Below, piece after piece: positions 45,383 through 55,172 of a stretch of 64,000 nucleotides of DNA. Position numbers and translations under genes: made by a program. Every line of letters begins with the position of its first letter. Position 1 is the stretch's first letter. The stretch is from Magnetaquicoccus sp039908525 (lineage in GTDB: Bacteria > Pseudomonadota > Magnetococcia > Magnetococcales > Magnetaquicoccaceae): the NCBI GenBank assembly GCA_039908525.1, contig JAMOAY010000002.1, forward strand, positions 186,001 through 250,000, in the 5' to 3' direction. A model generated the notes under the pieces. That model saw only the letters and a program-made list of their open reading frames with translations. It was not told where the DNA came from and searched no databases.

Positions 45383-46475
45383 TCTACTGGTTACAGGGGG
45401 TGCAGGATTCATCGGCGCCAATTTTGTCCGCTATTGGTTGGAACAGCATCCCCAGGATCCGATCCTGGTGCTGGATGCCCTGACCTATGCCGGCAGTCAA
45501 ACCAATCTGCAGGAGGTGGCCCATCATAAAAATTTCCGTTTTGTCCACGGAGATATACGTGACTATGAGCGGGTCTGCGCCCTGTTGCGTGAGGCCCGGA
45601 TTGACACCCTGGTCCATTTCGCGGCAGAGTCCCATGTCGATCGTTCCATCCATGGCCCGGACGCCTTCATCCACACCAATGTGCTGGGCACCCACAGCCT
45701 CCTGAAGGCGGCCAAGCGGGTCTGGCTGGACGAACAGCCTGGCAAAAACCATCGCTTTCATCATGTCTCCACCGACGAGGTGTACGGCTCCCTGGCTCCT
45801 CTGGATGCGCCGTTCACGGAAACCACCCCGTATGCCCCCAACTCCCCCTATTCGGCCAGCAAGGCGGCCTCCGACCACCTGGTGCGGGCCTACCACCACA
45901 CCTACGGCTTGCAGACCACCCTCAGCAACTGTTCCAACAACTACGGACCCTACCAGTTCCCGGAAAAGCTGATCCCCTTGTTGATCGTACACATCCTGGA
46001 CAATAAAAAACTGCCCGTCTACGGGGATGGTCTCAACGTGCGGGACTGGCTGTATGTGGACGATCACAACCGGGGCATCGAACAGATCCTCCAGCAGGGG
46101 CAACCGGGGGAGGTTTACAACATCGGCGGCAACAACGAGTGGAAAAACATCGATATTGTCCGCCTGATCTGCCGGGAGATGGACCAGGCTTTTGCCCGCT
46201 CCCCCGCATTACTGTCGCGCTATCCCAAGGCGCCGCAAACGGCGGGGAACAGCGCGAGCACTCTGATCACCTTTGTCCAGGATCGTCTCGGCCACGATCG
46301 TCGTTATGCCATCGACGCCCGCAAGATCACCACCACCCTCGGCTACCAGCCCCGGGAACGGTTTGAGACCGGCATCCAAAAGACCATCGCCTGGTATCTT
46401 GCCAACGAGGCGTGGTGGCGGGAGATCCTGGCACGACAGGCACGCACCGAGTCGCCTCCAGCCAATCCGCAATAA
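45375..46475 (+). CDS. rfbB: dTDP-glucose 4,6-dehydratase RfbB
   Basis: NAD-dependent dehydratase giving dTDP-4-keto-6-deoxyglucose. 366 residues from ATG 45375, which starts MANLLVTGGAGFIGANFVRYW; the longer open frame upstream lies inside rfbD. FAAESHVDRSI, the catalytic STDEVYGSL, YSASKAASDH with Tyr-x3-Lys, and NNYGPYQFPEKLIPL are all present. The C-terminal half carries a short insertion (AFARSPALLSRYPKAPQTAGNS) before the conserved FVQDRLGHDRRYAID; this is longer than I recall for the family. Last gene of the rfb set, 33 bases before the OGT gene. Confidence 0.96.
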   Translation: MANLLVTGGAGFIGANFVRYWLEQHPQDPILVLDALTYAGSQTNLQEVAHHKNFRFVHGDIRDYERVCALLREARIDTLVHFAAESHVDRSIHGPDAFIHTNVLGTHSLLKAAKRVWLDEQPGKNHRFHHVSTDEVYGSLAPLDAPFTETTPYAPNSPYSASKAASDHLVRAYHHTYGLQTTLSNCSNNYGPYQFPEKLIPLLIVHILDNKKLPVYGDGLNVRDWLYVDDHNRGIEQILQQGQPGEVYNIGGNNEWKNIDIVRLICREMDQAFARSPALLSRYPKAPQTAGNSASTLITFVQDRLGHDRRYAIDARKITTTLGYQPRERFETGIQKTIAWYLANEAWWREILARQARTESPPANPQ

Positions 46476-46508
46476 TCACACCCTCAGACACCCGTTAGGA
46501 TTTGTGCC

Positions 46509-49500
46509 ATGCCTCCGAAGAAAACCCGTGTTTCTGCCCCAGCGCGCACCCTCCAGAACCTCCCGGCCACCCTGATTCAACAAGGGCTGCAACACCATCA
46601 GGCGGGTCGCCTGCAGGAGGCGGAAGCCCTCTACCGGCAGGCACTCCAGGCGCACCCCAAACACCCCGACGGGCTGCATCTGCTGGGTTATGTGCTGCAC
46701 CACCTCGGTCAGCACGAGGAGGCGGTGGCGTGGATCCGCAAGGCCGTCGCGGTGGACCCCAGGCAGCCGCTCTTTTTGAACAATCTCGGCAATGTGCTGC
46801 AATATCTCGGACAACGGGAAGAGGCCATCGACTGCTACCAGAAGGCGTTGGCCCTCAAGCCGGATTTTTACATGGCCCTGTGCAGCATGGGCACCGTTCT
46901 GTACGAACGGCACCAATGGGAAGAGGCCCTGGCCCACTTCCGCAGAGCCCTGGAGATCAAACCGGAGCTGCCCGAGGCCCTCAGCAATATCGGCAACGTT
47001 CTGCAGGAGCGGGGTCAACTGGACGAGGCCATCGCGCACTACCAGAAGGCCCTGGCCCTGCAACCCGACTCTCACGATGCCTACAACAACATGGGCCTTG
47101 CCCTGCGGGAAAAGGGTCAGCTGGAAGAGTCCATCGCCTGCTACCGTAAGGCGCTGGCCCTCAAGCCGGATTTCCAGGAGGCGTTGAGCAATCTGGGCAA
47201 CTCCCTGCAGGCCCAGCACAAAGAGGAGGAGGCCATCGCCTGCTATCAACAGGCGTTGGCCATCCAGCCCAACTCCTACATGGCCCTCAGCAATCTGGGC
47301 AATGCCCTGCGTGACCAGGGCCATTTGGAGCAGGCCATCGAACTCTATCAACGGTCGCTGACCATCAAGCCGGACCTCTACGAGGGCCACTGCAACCTGG
47401 GCAACGCCCTGGTGAAGAGTGGCCGGATGCAGGAGGCCATCGCCAGCTATCGCCGCTCTCTGGAGATCAAGCCGGACTTTCACATGGCCCTCGGCAATCT
47501 CGGCTTTGCGCTTCAGGACCAGGGGGAGATCGAGGAGTCCATTGCCTGCTATCTGCGGGCCATTGAGGTCAAACCCGACAATCTGGCGGCCTATGGTTCC
47601 TTGTTGCACCAACTGCTGCACGTCTGTGACTGGACCGATTTTCAGGCCCGTTACGAGCGGATGATGGCACTGTTTTATTCGGGTACCGGCGATGTCAATC
47701 CCTTCTTTTTCATCTCCCTGCCCTGCACCGCCGAAGAGCAGCGTTTGAGTGCCACCCTGTGGGCCCAGGACAAATACCCTCCCCAACCGCCCCTGGCCCT
47801 CTCCCGGCAGTATGAGCTCCAACCGGCACGCCTCAAGATCGGCTACCTCTCCTGCGATTTCCAGGACCACGCCACCGTACATCTGATGGCGGAGCTGTTC
47901 GAGTTGCACGACCGCAACCGTTTTGAGATCATCGCCTACTCCTACGGGGAGGAGAGCGACACCCTGGGCAGGCGGCGGATCATGGCCTCCTGCGACCGCT
48001 TCGTGGATCTGCTCCACGCCTCCCATCGGGATGCAGCCCAACGCATCCTGGAAGATGGGGTCCACATCCTGGTGGAAATGAAGGGGTATACCAAAAGCTC
48101 CCGTCTGGAGATCCCGGCCTTCCGTCCTGCCCCGATCCAGGCCTCCTGGCTGGGCTATCCGGGCACCGTCGGCGGCGACTTCATCGACTATATCCTCACC
48201 GATCCTTTCATCACACCACCCGGCTTTGAGGCCCATTTTCCGGAGAAGATTGTCCGCCTGCCCGACTGTTACCAGCCCAACGACCGGCAACGGGTTATTG
48301 ACCCCTGGCAACCCAGCCGCCAGGAGTGCGGGCTCCCGGAGGAGGGCATGGTGTTTGCCAGTTTCAACAAGATGTACAAGATCAATGCCCCGCTCTTCGA
48401 CATTTGGATGCGGATTCTGCAGGCCGTACCGGACAGCATTCTGTGGTTGTGGGAGTCCAACCACTGTGCGGCCGCCAATCTGCGCCGGGAGGCAGAGGCC
48501 AGGGGGGTGGCGGGCAGCCGGCTCTATTTCGCACCGTTCATGCTGGCCGCCCAGCATTTGGCCCGCTACCGTCTGGTGGATCTGGTGCTGGACACCTTCC
48601 CCTGCAACTCCCACACGACGGGCAGCGATGCCCTGTGGGCGGGTTGTCCCATGGTGACCTGCGCCGGTGAGACCTTTGCCTCCCGGGTGGCGGGCAGCCT
48701 GTTGCTGAACGTCGGGCTGCCGGAGTTGGTCACCCACTCCCTGGCGGAGTACGAACAGCGGGTGTTGGCGTTGGCCCGGGATCCCCAACAGTTGGCCGCC
48801 ATCCGCCAACGTCTGCAGGAGAACCTCTCCACCACGCCCCTGTTCGACACCCCGCGCTACACCAGCGGCCTGGAGGCGGCCTATGAGGCCATGTGGCGAC
48901 GGTTCCAGGAAGGGTTGGCGCCCGACCATATCGACGTTCCAGCGGTCGCCGGATCGGTCCCGGAGCGCCGCCATTTCACCCGCACGGTGGCCCCCCATGA
49001 GTTCCAGACCTCTGCACCCTCCGCCCCCACCCCGGAAGCCTCGGTCGTGGAAGCGGCGCTGCTGGCCTTGCAGGCACAGCTTCAGGAAGGGCTGGAGTTG
49101 CACCAGGCGGATCGACTGACGGAGGCCGAGGCGATCTATCGCCGGGTGCTGGCGGTCGATCCCGAGCAACCGACCGCCCTGCACCTGCTGGGGTATCTGT
49201 TCCATCAACAGGGTCACAACGAACAGGCGGCCGAGTGGATTGGCCGGGCGGTGACGGCCAACCCCCAGGAGCCCCTGTTCCTCAACAATCTGGGCATCGT
49301 TCAGCTCGCGATGGGCAACAAGCAGGAGGCGGTCGCCTGTTATCGTCGAGCGCTGGCCATCAACCCTGCTTTCCACATGACCCTCTGCAACCTGGGCAAC
49401 GTTCTGCACGACCTGGGACAGACCGAGGAGGCCCTGGAGAGCTACCGGGCGGCGGTGGTCGCGCAGCCGGATTTTTTCGCCGGTTACAACAATCTCGGCA

Positions 49501-52500
49501 ATGCCCTGCAGAAAGAAGGCCGCTTCGACGAGGCGGTGGAGGTCTATCAGAAGGCCCTGGCCGTCAACCCCCACTATCCGGAGGCCTACAACAATATGGC
49601 GGCCGCCCTGCAGGCACAGGGTAAAATGGCAGAGGCCATCGACTGCTGCCACAAGGCGTTGGCCATCAAACCGGATTATCATGAGGCCTACCGCAACCTG
49701 GGCAACATTCTGCTGGCCATGGGCAGGCCGGAAGAGTCCATCGCGAGCTACCGCAAAGCGTTGGAGATCCAACCGGATTACCGGGATGCGCACAACAATC
49801 TGGGCAATGCCCTGCTGGGACAGGGGCGCCTGCAGGAGGCGGCCGAGAGCTATCAGAAGGCCTTGGACAGTGCGCCGGATCTGTACGAGGCCCACAACAA
49901 TCTGGGCATCGCCCTGCAGGAGCAGGGCAAGCTGGAAGAGGCCATCGCCTGTTACCGACGTGCGCTGGCCATCAAACCGGACTACAGCGGTGCCCTGGGC
50001 AACCTGGGGGTGGCGCTGGTCGATCAGGGGCTCCTGGATGAGGCGATCGACTGTTACCAGAAGGCCATCGATGCCGCACCCGACGACCCCAACACCCACA
50101 GTGCGGTCCTGCACCAGATGCTCCACATCTGTGACTGGCGCTCGTTCCGGCCCCGTTATGAACGGATGATCGCCGTCTTCAACCGGGAACAGAAAGAGGC
50201 CAATCCTTTTGTCTTTCTCTCCCTGCCCACCACCCCGGCTGAACAACGCAAGTGTGCGACTCTGTACATCAAAAACAAGCACCCTGCCCAGAAAAATCTG
50301 GCCGCCACCCGGCACTACGCAGCCGATCCGCCCCGGATCAAGATCGGCTATCTCTCCAGCGATTACCAGAACCACCCGGTGGCCTACCTGACGGCTGAAC
50401 TGTTTGAGCTGCATGACCGCAGCCGTTTTGAGATCACCGCCTACTCGTACGGTGCCGACGACGGACGGGAGATGCGGCGGCGCATCATGGCGGCCAGCGA
50501 CCATTTCGTGGACCTGCGCCCATTGACATACGACGCAGCGGCGGAACGCATTCTGGCGGATGGTACCCATATCCTGTTGGAACTGAACGGTTTCACCAAA
50601 GATGCCCGCCTGCAGATTCCCGCCCTGCGTCCCGCTCCCATCCAGGTCAGTTGGCTGGGCTATCTGGGCACCTCGGGCGCACCGTTCATCGACTACATCC
50701 TCTCCGACCCGTTCATCACCCCGACGGGCTATGAGGGCCATTTCAGCGAGAAGATCGTCCGCATGCCGGAGTGCTTCCAGCCCAACGACCGGCAGAGGGC
50801 CATCGCCAGGACTCCCACCCGCCGGGAACGGGGCCTGCCCGAACAGGGGTTCCTCTTCGCCAGCTTCAACAAGAGCTACAAATTCACCATCGACACCTTC
50901 GATGTCTGGATGCGTCTGTTGCAAAAAACGCCGGGCAGCCTGCTGTGGCTGGTCGCCTCCAACCGCTGGGTGGAGGCGAACCTGCGCCGCGAGGCCGAGG
51001 CCAGGGGGGTGGAGAGCAGTCGACTCTATTTTGTGCCCAAGATGGCCCTGGCCGACTATCTGGCCAACTATCGGCTGGTGGATCTGGTGCTGGACACCTA
51101 CCCTTACAACTCCGGCACCACCGCCAGCAACGCCCTGTGGGCCGGTTGTCCCATGATCACCTGCGCGGGGGAGAATTTTGTCTCCCGGCAGGCGGGCAGT
51201 CTGTTGATCAACATGGGGGTACCGGAGCTGGTGACCCGCTCCCTGGCGGAGTACGAGTCCCTGGCCCTGGAACTGGCCCACGATCCTGCCCGTCTGGCGG
51301 CCCTGCGCTTGCGCCTGCAAAACAACCTGGCCACGGCCCCCCTGTTCAACGCGCCCCGTTTCACCCGCCATCTGGAGTTGGCCTACCAGGCCATGTGGCA
51401 GCGTTTCCAGGCCGGGCAGCCGGCCGACCACATCTCCGTGCCCCTGCTGCCCCCCGATGCAGATTACCACCTGGTACCGCCGCTTGCCGTCGAACCGAGC
51501 CAAGCGGAACCGGTTCCTCTGCAGGCGCCCTCATTCCCGCCGGCGGTGACGGTGGCCGCGCCCCCGTTGGCGGAACAGACAAACCCGGCGATCCCGGAGA
51601 CCACCCGTCCTCCTCTGACCCCGGAAACCATCCACATAGCCCTGGAGCGCGCCCGTTCGGGACAGTTGGAGGTGGTGGAACTGGTTGGAATGGCCGAACA
51701 GTTGGAGTCAGGCGGGCACCGGGAACAGAGCGCCGAGCTGTACAAACTCTGGATTGAACACCACGGTGGCAACCCCCTGGCCTATGCCGTCCACTTCAAT
51801 TACGGCATTCTGTTGACCGCCCTGGGCCGTCTGCCGGCGGCCAAAGAGGCGTTCAACGCTTGCATCCGCCTCAATCCTGATTTCCATCCGCCCTATATCA
51901 ATCTGGGCAATGTGCTTGAACAGCTGGAGGGTGTGGAGGCGGCGTGCGCCTGCTGGCAACAGCTGGTGGAGCGTCTGCCCAACCCTCCGCCAGAGGCAGC
52001 GGGCTACAAGATTGCCGCCATGAACCAACTGGCCAGGGTGGGGGGCTCGTCGTCCGATCAGATCTATGCCAGCGGGGTCAGCCGGGCCATGGAGCGCACC
52101 TTGAGCGCCTCGGAATTGATCAACATGGCCGGTCAGTTGAGCGCCGAGGGCAGGCATGCCCAAATGGCCGAGTTGTATCGCATCTGGCTGACCTGCAACG
52201 GAGACGATCCGGTGGCCCATGCGATCTATTTCAACTATGGCACCTACCTGAGCGGCCAGACCGATGATGTCGAAGGGGCCCGGCAGGCACTGAGCCAGGC
52301 CATCCACGTCAATCCCGATTTTTATCCCGCCTACATCAATCTGGGCAATGTGTTGGACCGCATGGGGCTGCAGCAGGAGGCCATTGCCTGCTGGCAAACC
52401 GTGGTTGACAAACTTGCCTTCATCCGGGGTGACACGGTTGAATACAAACTGGCGGCCTTGAAGCAGATTGCACGCATCACTGACGCGGCGGAGCGGGGCG

Positions 52501-54068
52501 AGCAGGCCCTGCGGGAGAGCCTGGAGATCATCCCGGAGCAGAGGGAGATCATCCAGCAATGGACCAACCGGCGCCAGGGGCAATGCAAATGGCCGGTGGT
52601 GGAGCCTTTCCCCTACAACGGCAAGGAGAAGCTGCTGCGGGGGCTGGCCCCCCTGTCCGCCGCCCTTTACACGGACGATCCCCTGCTGCAACTGGCCAAC
52701 GCCTGCATGTACAACCGCTTTGAGATCGGTCGTCCGACCCTCTCCTTTGCCGACAACCATGGCGCCTTGTTGAGCGAACGCAGCTCCCCGCGCCTGCGGA
52801 TCGGCTATCTCTCGTCCGATCTGCGCGAGCACGCCGTGGGCTATCTGACGGCCGAGATCTACGAACTGCACGATCGGAAACAGGTGGAGCTGTTCCTCTA
52901 CTATATCGGCATCCCCACCGCCACCCCGTTTCACCAGCGGTTCAAGAATGCGGCGGACCATTGGGTGGACTTCAACGGCGTGTCCGATGAAGATGCCGCC
53001 CGGCGGATCGTGGCGGACAAGATCGACATCATGGTCGATCTGAACGCCTACACCCACAGTGCCCGTCTCAAACTGTTGGCGATGCGTCCGGCCCCGATCA
53101 TCGTCAACTGGCTCGGCTACCCCGGCACCACGGGCAGTCCCTACCACAATTACATCATCGCAGACGATTTTATCATCCCGCAGCATCACGAGATCTACTA
53201 TTCAGAGCGGGTGAAACGGCTGCCCTGCTACCAGCCCAACGACCGGCAGAGGATCGTGGCCACAGAGCGACCGACCCGGCAGGAGGCGGGTCTTCCCGAA
53301 CAGGGCATGGTCTATGGTTGCCTGAACGGCGCGCAAAAGATCACCCCCTTCATCTGGAAACTCTGGATGGAGATTTTGCAGCAGGTGCCGGAGAGTGTGC
53401 TCTGGCTGCTCAACGAAGACGAGGCGGTCAAGAGTCGGCTGGGGGAGTTGGCGGTGCAGCACGGGGTGGCTGCCGAACGGTTGGTGTTCGCCGCCCGCAC
53501 GTTGAACCCCGAACATGTGGCCCGCTTCCCATTGACGGATCTCAGCATCGACTCGGCGCCCTACGGGTCGCACACCACCGCCTCGGATGCCCTGTGGATG
53601 GGGGTTCCGGTGCTGACCCTGGCCGGGCTTGGTTTTGCCTCCCGGGTGTGTGGCAGTCTGGTCAAGGCGGCCGGGCTGGAGGAGTTGATCTGTTACTCCC
53701 CGGAAGAGTACGTGCGCAAAGCCGTGGAGTTGGGCAAGGACAGGGCCAAGCTCGACGCATACCGGCAGCGGTTGATCGCCCAGAGGGAGAGCTGCGTGCT
53801 TTTCGACACTCCGGCACTGGTCCGCCACCTGGAAGGGTTGTATGCCGAGATGTGGGAGGATTTCAAACAGGGCAGACTGCCCCGCGCCGATCTGGCAAAT
53901 CTTGAACTCTACCAGGAGATCGGCATCGAACTGGACAACGGCGGGGTGGGCATCGCCACGGACGAAAGCTATCGGGCCCAATATCGGGCCAAGCTGTTGG
54001 AGAAAAACCGGTATGCCTTTATCCGCCGCGACAGTCGGTTGTGGACGGAGGAGATTCCTTTCTCCTGA
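46509..54068 (+). CDS. Giant triple TPR / O-GlcNAc-transferase-like protein (2519 aa)
   Basis: Three TPR-plus-GT41 modules in one chain. Module 1: about ten TPRs (residues ~20-370), GT41 domain ~440-805 (IGYLSCDFQDH, KGYTKSSR, RPAPIQASWLGYPGT, FASFNKMYKI, DTFPCNSHTTGSDALWAG). Module 2: TPRs ~857-1195, GT41 ~1275-1640 (IGYLSSDYQNH, NGFTKDAR, FASFNKSYKF, DTYPYNSGTTASNALWAG). Module 3: two degenerate TPR blocks (~1717-1834, ~1867-1984) with QCKWPVVEPF, then GT41 ~2095-2455 (IGYLSSDLREH, NAYTHSAR, YGCLNGAQKI, DSAPYGSHTTASDALWMG). Modules 1 and 2 look like an internal duplication; module 3 belongs to another SPINDLY-type subgroup. GT41 enzymes transfer GlcNAc, or in some members fucose or glucose, to Ser/Thr of proteins. 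No signal peptide, so cytoplasmic. It follows rfbB and lies about 4 kb from the giant Ser/Thr repeat gene. Confidence 0.93.
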   Translation: MPPKKTRVSAPARTLQNLPATLIQQGLQHHQAGRLQEAEALYRQALQAHPKHPDGLHLLGYVLHHLGQHEEAVAWIRKAVAVDPRQPLFLNNLGNVLQYLGQREEAIDCYQKALALKPDFYMALCSMGTVLYERHQWEEALAHFRRALEIKPELPEALSNIGNVLQERGQLDEAIAHYQKALALQPDSHDAYNNMGLALREKGQLEESIACYRKALALKPDFQEALSNLGNSLQAQHKEEEAIACYQQALAIQPNSYMALSNLGNALRDQGHLEQAIELYQRSLTIKPDLYEGHCNLGNALVKSGRMQEAIASYRRSLEIKPDFHMALGNLGFALQDQGEIEESIACYLRAIEVKPDNLAAYGSLLHQLLHVCDWTDFQARYERMMALFYSGTGDVNPFFFISLPCTAEEQRLSATLWAQDKYPPQPPLALSRQYELQPARLKIGYLSCDFQDHATVHLMAELFELHDRNRFEIIAYSYGEESDTLGRRRIMASCDRFVDLLHASHRDAAQRILEDGVHILVEMKGYTKSSRLEIPAFRPAPIQASWLGYPGTVGGDFIDYILTDPFITPPGFEAHFPEKIVRLPDCYQPNDRQRVIDPWQPSRQECGLPEEGMVFASFNKMYKINAPLFDIWMRILQAVPDSILWLWESNHCAAANLRREAEARGVAGSRLYFAPFMLAAQHLARYRLVDLVLDTFPCNSHTTGSDALWAGCPMVTCAGETFASRVAGSLLLNVGLPELVTHSLAEYEQRVLALARDPQQLAAIRQRLQENLSTTPLFDTPRYTSGLEAAYEAMWRRFQEGLAPDHIDVPAVAGSVPERRHFTRTVAPHEFQTSAPSAPTPEASVVEAALLALQAQLQEGLELHQADRLTEAEAIYRRVLAVDPEQPTALHLLGYLFHQQGHNEQAAEWIGRAVTANPQEPLFLNNLGIVQLAMGNKQEAVACYRRALAINPAFHMTLCNLGNVLHDLGQTEEALESYRAAVVAQPDFFAGYNNLGNALQKEGRFDEAVEVYQKALAVNPHYPEAYNNMAAALQAQGKMAEAIDCCHKALAIKPDYHEAYRNLGNILLAMGRPEESIASYRKALEIQPDYRDAHNNLGNALLGQGRLQEAAESYQKALDSAPDLYEAHNNLGIALQEQGKLEEAIACYRRALAIKPDYSGALGNLGVALVDQGLLDEAIDCYQKAIDAAPDDPNTHSAVLHQMLHICDWRSFRPRYERMIAVFNREQKEANPFVFLSLPTTPAEQRKCATLYIKNKHPAQKNLAATRHYAADPPRIKIGYLSSDYQNHPVAYLTAELFELHDRSRFEITAYSYGADDGREMRRRIMAASDHFVDLRPLTYDAAAERILADGTHILLELNGFTKDARLQIPALRPAPIQVSWLGYLGTSGAPFIDYILSDPFITPTGYEGHFSEKIVRMPECFQPNDRQRAIARTPTRRERGLPEQGFLFASFNKSYKFTIDTFDVWMRLLQKTPGSLLWLVASNRWVEANLRREAEARGVESSRLYFVPKMALADYLANYRLVDLVLDTYPYNSGTTASNALWAGCPMITCAGENFVSRQAGSLLINMGVPELVTRSLAEYESLALELAHDPARLAALRLRLQNNLATAPLFNAPRFTRHLELAYQAMWQRFQAGQPADHISVPLLPPDADYHLVPPLAVEPSQAEPVPLQAPSFPPAVTVAAPPLAEQTNPAIPETTRPPLTPETIHIALERARSGQLEVVELVGMAEQLESGGHREQSAELYKLWIEHHGGNPLAYAVHFNYGILLTALGRLPAAKEAFNACIRLNPDFHPPYINLGNVLEQLEGVEAACACWQQLVERLPNPPPEAAGYKIAAMNQLARVGGSSSDQIYASGVSRAMERTLSASELINMAGQLSAEGRHAQMAELYRIWLTCNGDDPVAHAIYFNYGTYLSGQTDDVEGARQALSQAIHVNPDFYPAYINLGNVLDRMGLQQEAIACWQTVVDKLAFIRGDTVEYKLAALKQIARITDAAERGEQALRESLEIIPEQREIIQQWTNRRQGQCKWPVVEPFPYNGKEKLLRGLAPLSAALYTDDPLLQLANACMYNRFEIGRPTLSFADNHGALLSERSSPRLRIGYLSSDLREHAVGYLTAEIYELHDRKQVELFLYYIGIPTATPFHQRFKNAADHWVDFNGVSDEDAARRIVADKIDIMVDLNAYTHSARLKLLAMRPAPIIVNWLGYPGTTGSPYHNYIIADDFIIPQHHEIYYSERVKRLPCYQPNDRQRIVATERPTRQEAGLPEQGMVYGCLNGAQKITPFIWKLWMEILQQVPESVLWLLNEDEAVKSRLGELAVQHGVAAERLVFAARTLNPEHVARFPLTDLSIDSAPYGSHTTASDALWMGVPVLTLAGLGFASRVCGSLVKAAGLEELICYSPEEYVRKAVELGKDRAKLDAYRQRLIAQRESCVLFDTPALVRHLEGLYAEMWEDFKQGRLPRADLANLELYQEIGIELDNGGVGIATDESYRAQYRAKLLEKNRYAFIRRDSRLWTEEIPFS

Positions 54069-54075
54069 GATGTTT

Positions 54076-54155
54076 CGGGGCTTCGCCCCGTATCCCACCC
54101 GAGGGCTTCGCCCTCTGGAGACCCACCGGGGGCCGTGACGGCCCCCGGACCCCGA
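54076..54155. repeat. GC-rich palindromic intergenic element, CTTCG variety
   Basis: CGGGGCTTCGCCCCG, then GAGGGCTTCGCCCTC and GGGGGCCGTGACGGCCCCC, each a perfect or near-perfect palindrome separated by short linkers. Same building style as 28996-29204. It lies between the convergent OGT and gmhA-like genes and could terminate both transcripts. Confidence 0.75.
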
Positions 54156-54180
54156 CAAAAAATTTGAATATCAACACACC

Positions 54181-54801
54181 CTAGGCGGCGTTCTGTTCTG
54201 CGCGCACGACCTGCATCAGAAAGGCCCCCACCAGATGGTCCAGGATCATGTGAAGATCCTCCACCGGGCCATACTCCCCGGGGTTGGATGGCACATGAAC
54301 ACTCAGGTCAACAGCCTGCCGCAACCGGCCTCCATCGAAACCGGTCAAACCCACCGTCAATCCCCCATGGCTTTTGGCATAATCGATGGCATGCAGGACG
54401 TTGGGCGAGTTGCCGGAAGCGGAGATGGCCACCACCACATCCCCGGTATCCATCTGGTTCTCCAATTGGCGGACAAAGACCTGATCGTAGCCGAAATCGT
54501 TGCCGATGGCGGTGATCAAGGCCAGGTTGTCACACAAACTGAGGGCCCGAAACGGTTTGACACGGCTGCGGGAGCCAATGGCAATATCATTGGCAAAATG
54601 GCTGGCCGTGGCGGCACTGCCGCCGTTACCGATGAAAAAGATGCGCGCCTGACGCTGCCGGGCCTGCAGCAGGGTATTGATAAAGGCCCCGATCTGCGCA
54701 CAATCCATGCGATCGAACACCTGGCTCAAGTAGCCCAGATACCCCTGGGCGAAGCCGTGCGGGGTGGAAGACTGCTGAAAAATTTGTTCAACTGCGTTCA
54801 T
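54181..54801 (-). CDS. gmhA: Phosphoheptose isomerase-like SIS protein (GmhA type)
   Basis: 206 residues with a single SIS domain. IFFIGNGGSAATASHFANDIA near residue 54 and ISASGNSPNVLHAIDYAKSHG near residue 115 match sedoheptulose-7-phosphate isomerases, which form D-glycero-D-manno-heptose-7-phosphate. The C-terminal EDLHMILDHLVGAFL holds the conserved Glu/His of the active site. A GGAG ribosome binding site precedes the ATG. Transcribed against the surrounding glycan genes. With the GmhB fusion nearby, a heptose pathway is likely. Confidence 0.9.
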   Translation of the reverse strand: MNAVEQIFQQSSTPHGFAQGYLGYLSQVFDRMDCAQIGAFINTLLQARQRQARIFFIGNGGSAATASHFANDIAIGSRSRVKPFRALSLCDNLALITAIGNDFGYDQVFVRQLENQMDTGDVVVAISASGNSPNVLHAIDYAKSHGGLTVGLTGFDGGRLRQAVDLSVHVPSNPGEYGPVEDLHMILDHLVGAFLMQVVRAEQNAA

Positions 54802-55172
54802 TGCTCACTCCAGTCTCGTTGACCAACCCCACTGACAGCACGCACCAACACCCTCCTGGATGCAGCCGCACACACCCGCAGGGGCGTCAGGTTAACCCGT
54901 CCGTGCGCCCCCAGGCAAGGGATATTTTTTGGCCGACATCCCCCCGTTGCCGTGTACACCACCCGCTCCTGTCCCTGCGGGATGGTGATACGGTCGAATT
55001 CTCCTGGTTTTTTTTATTGACTTATTGCCCAAAAACACGGTAGCATCCCCCGGCCTGACAGGCTGCTGGTGGCCACGGCAGAAAAGGACGGCCTGTGTTC
55101 GCAACACCGCGTCGGTTAATCACGAAAGCCGGGATGATCTGCCCCGCAAGCCGTGTCATCATGTAGGGAGAA
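54802..55172. other. Divergent intergenic region with promoter
   Basis: 371 bases between the leftward gmhA-like gene and a rightward glycosyltransferase. No credible gene. A sigma70-type promoter is visible on the plus strand (55017-55046). The left part should contain the gmhA promoter, which I could not place. Confidence 0.6.
55017..55046 (+). promoter_or_regulatory. Probable sigma70 promoter
   Basis: TTGACT (55017-55022), an 18-base spacer, then TAGCAT (55041-55046), preceded by a T-rich stretch. It would start transcription of the glycosyltransferase and the genes after it, leaving a leader of about 120 bases. Confidence 0.5.

Noticed and set aside
46476..51503. Minus-strand open frame of 1675 codons opposite the OGT gene
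   Set aside because: Shadow of the TPR/GT41 coding sequence in GC-rich DNA; no recognisable protein and no start signals.
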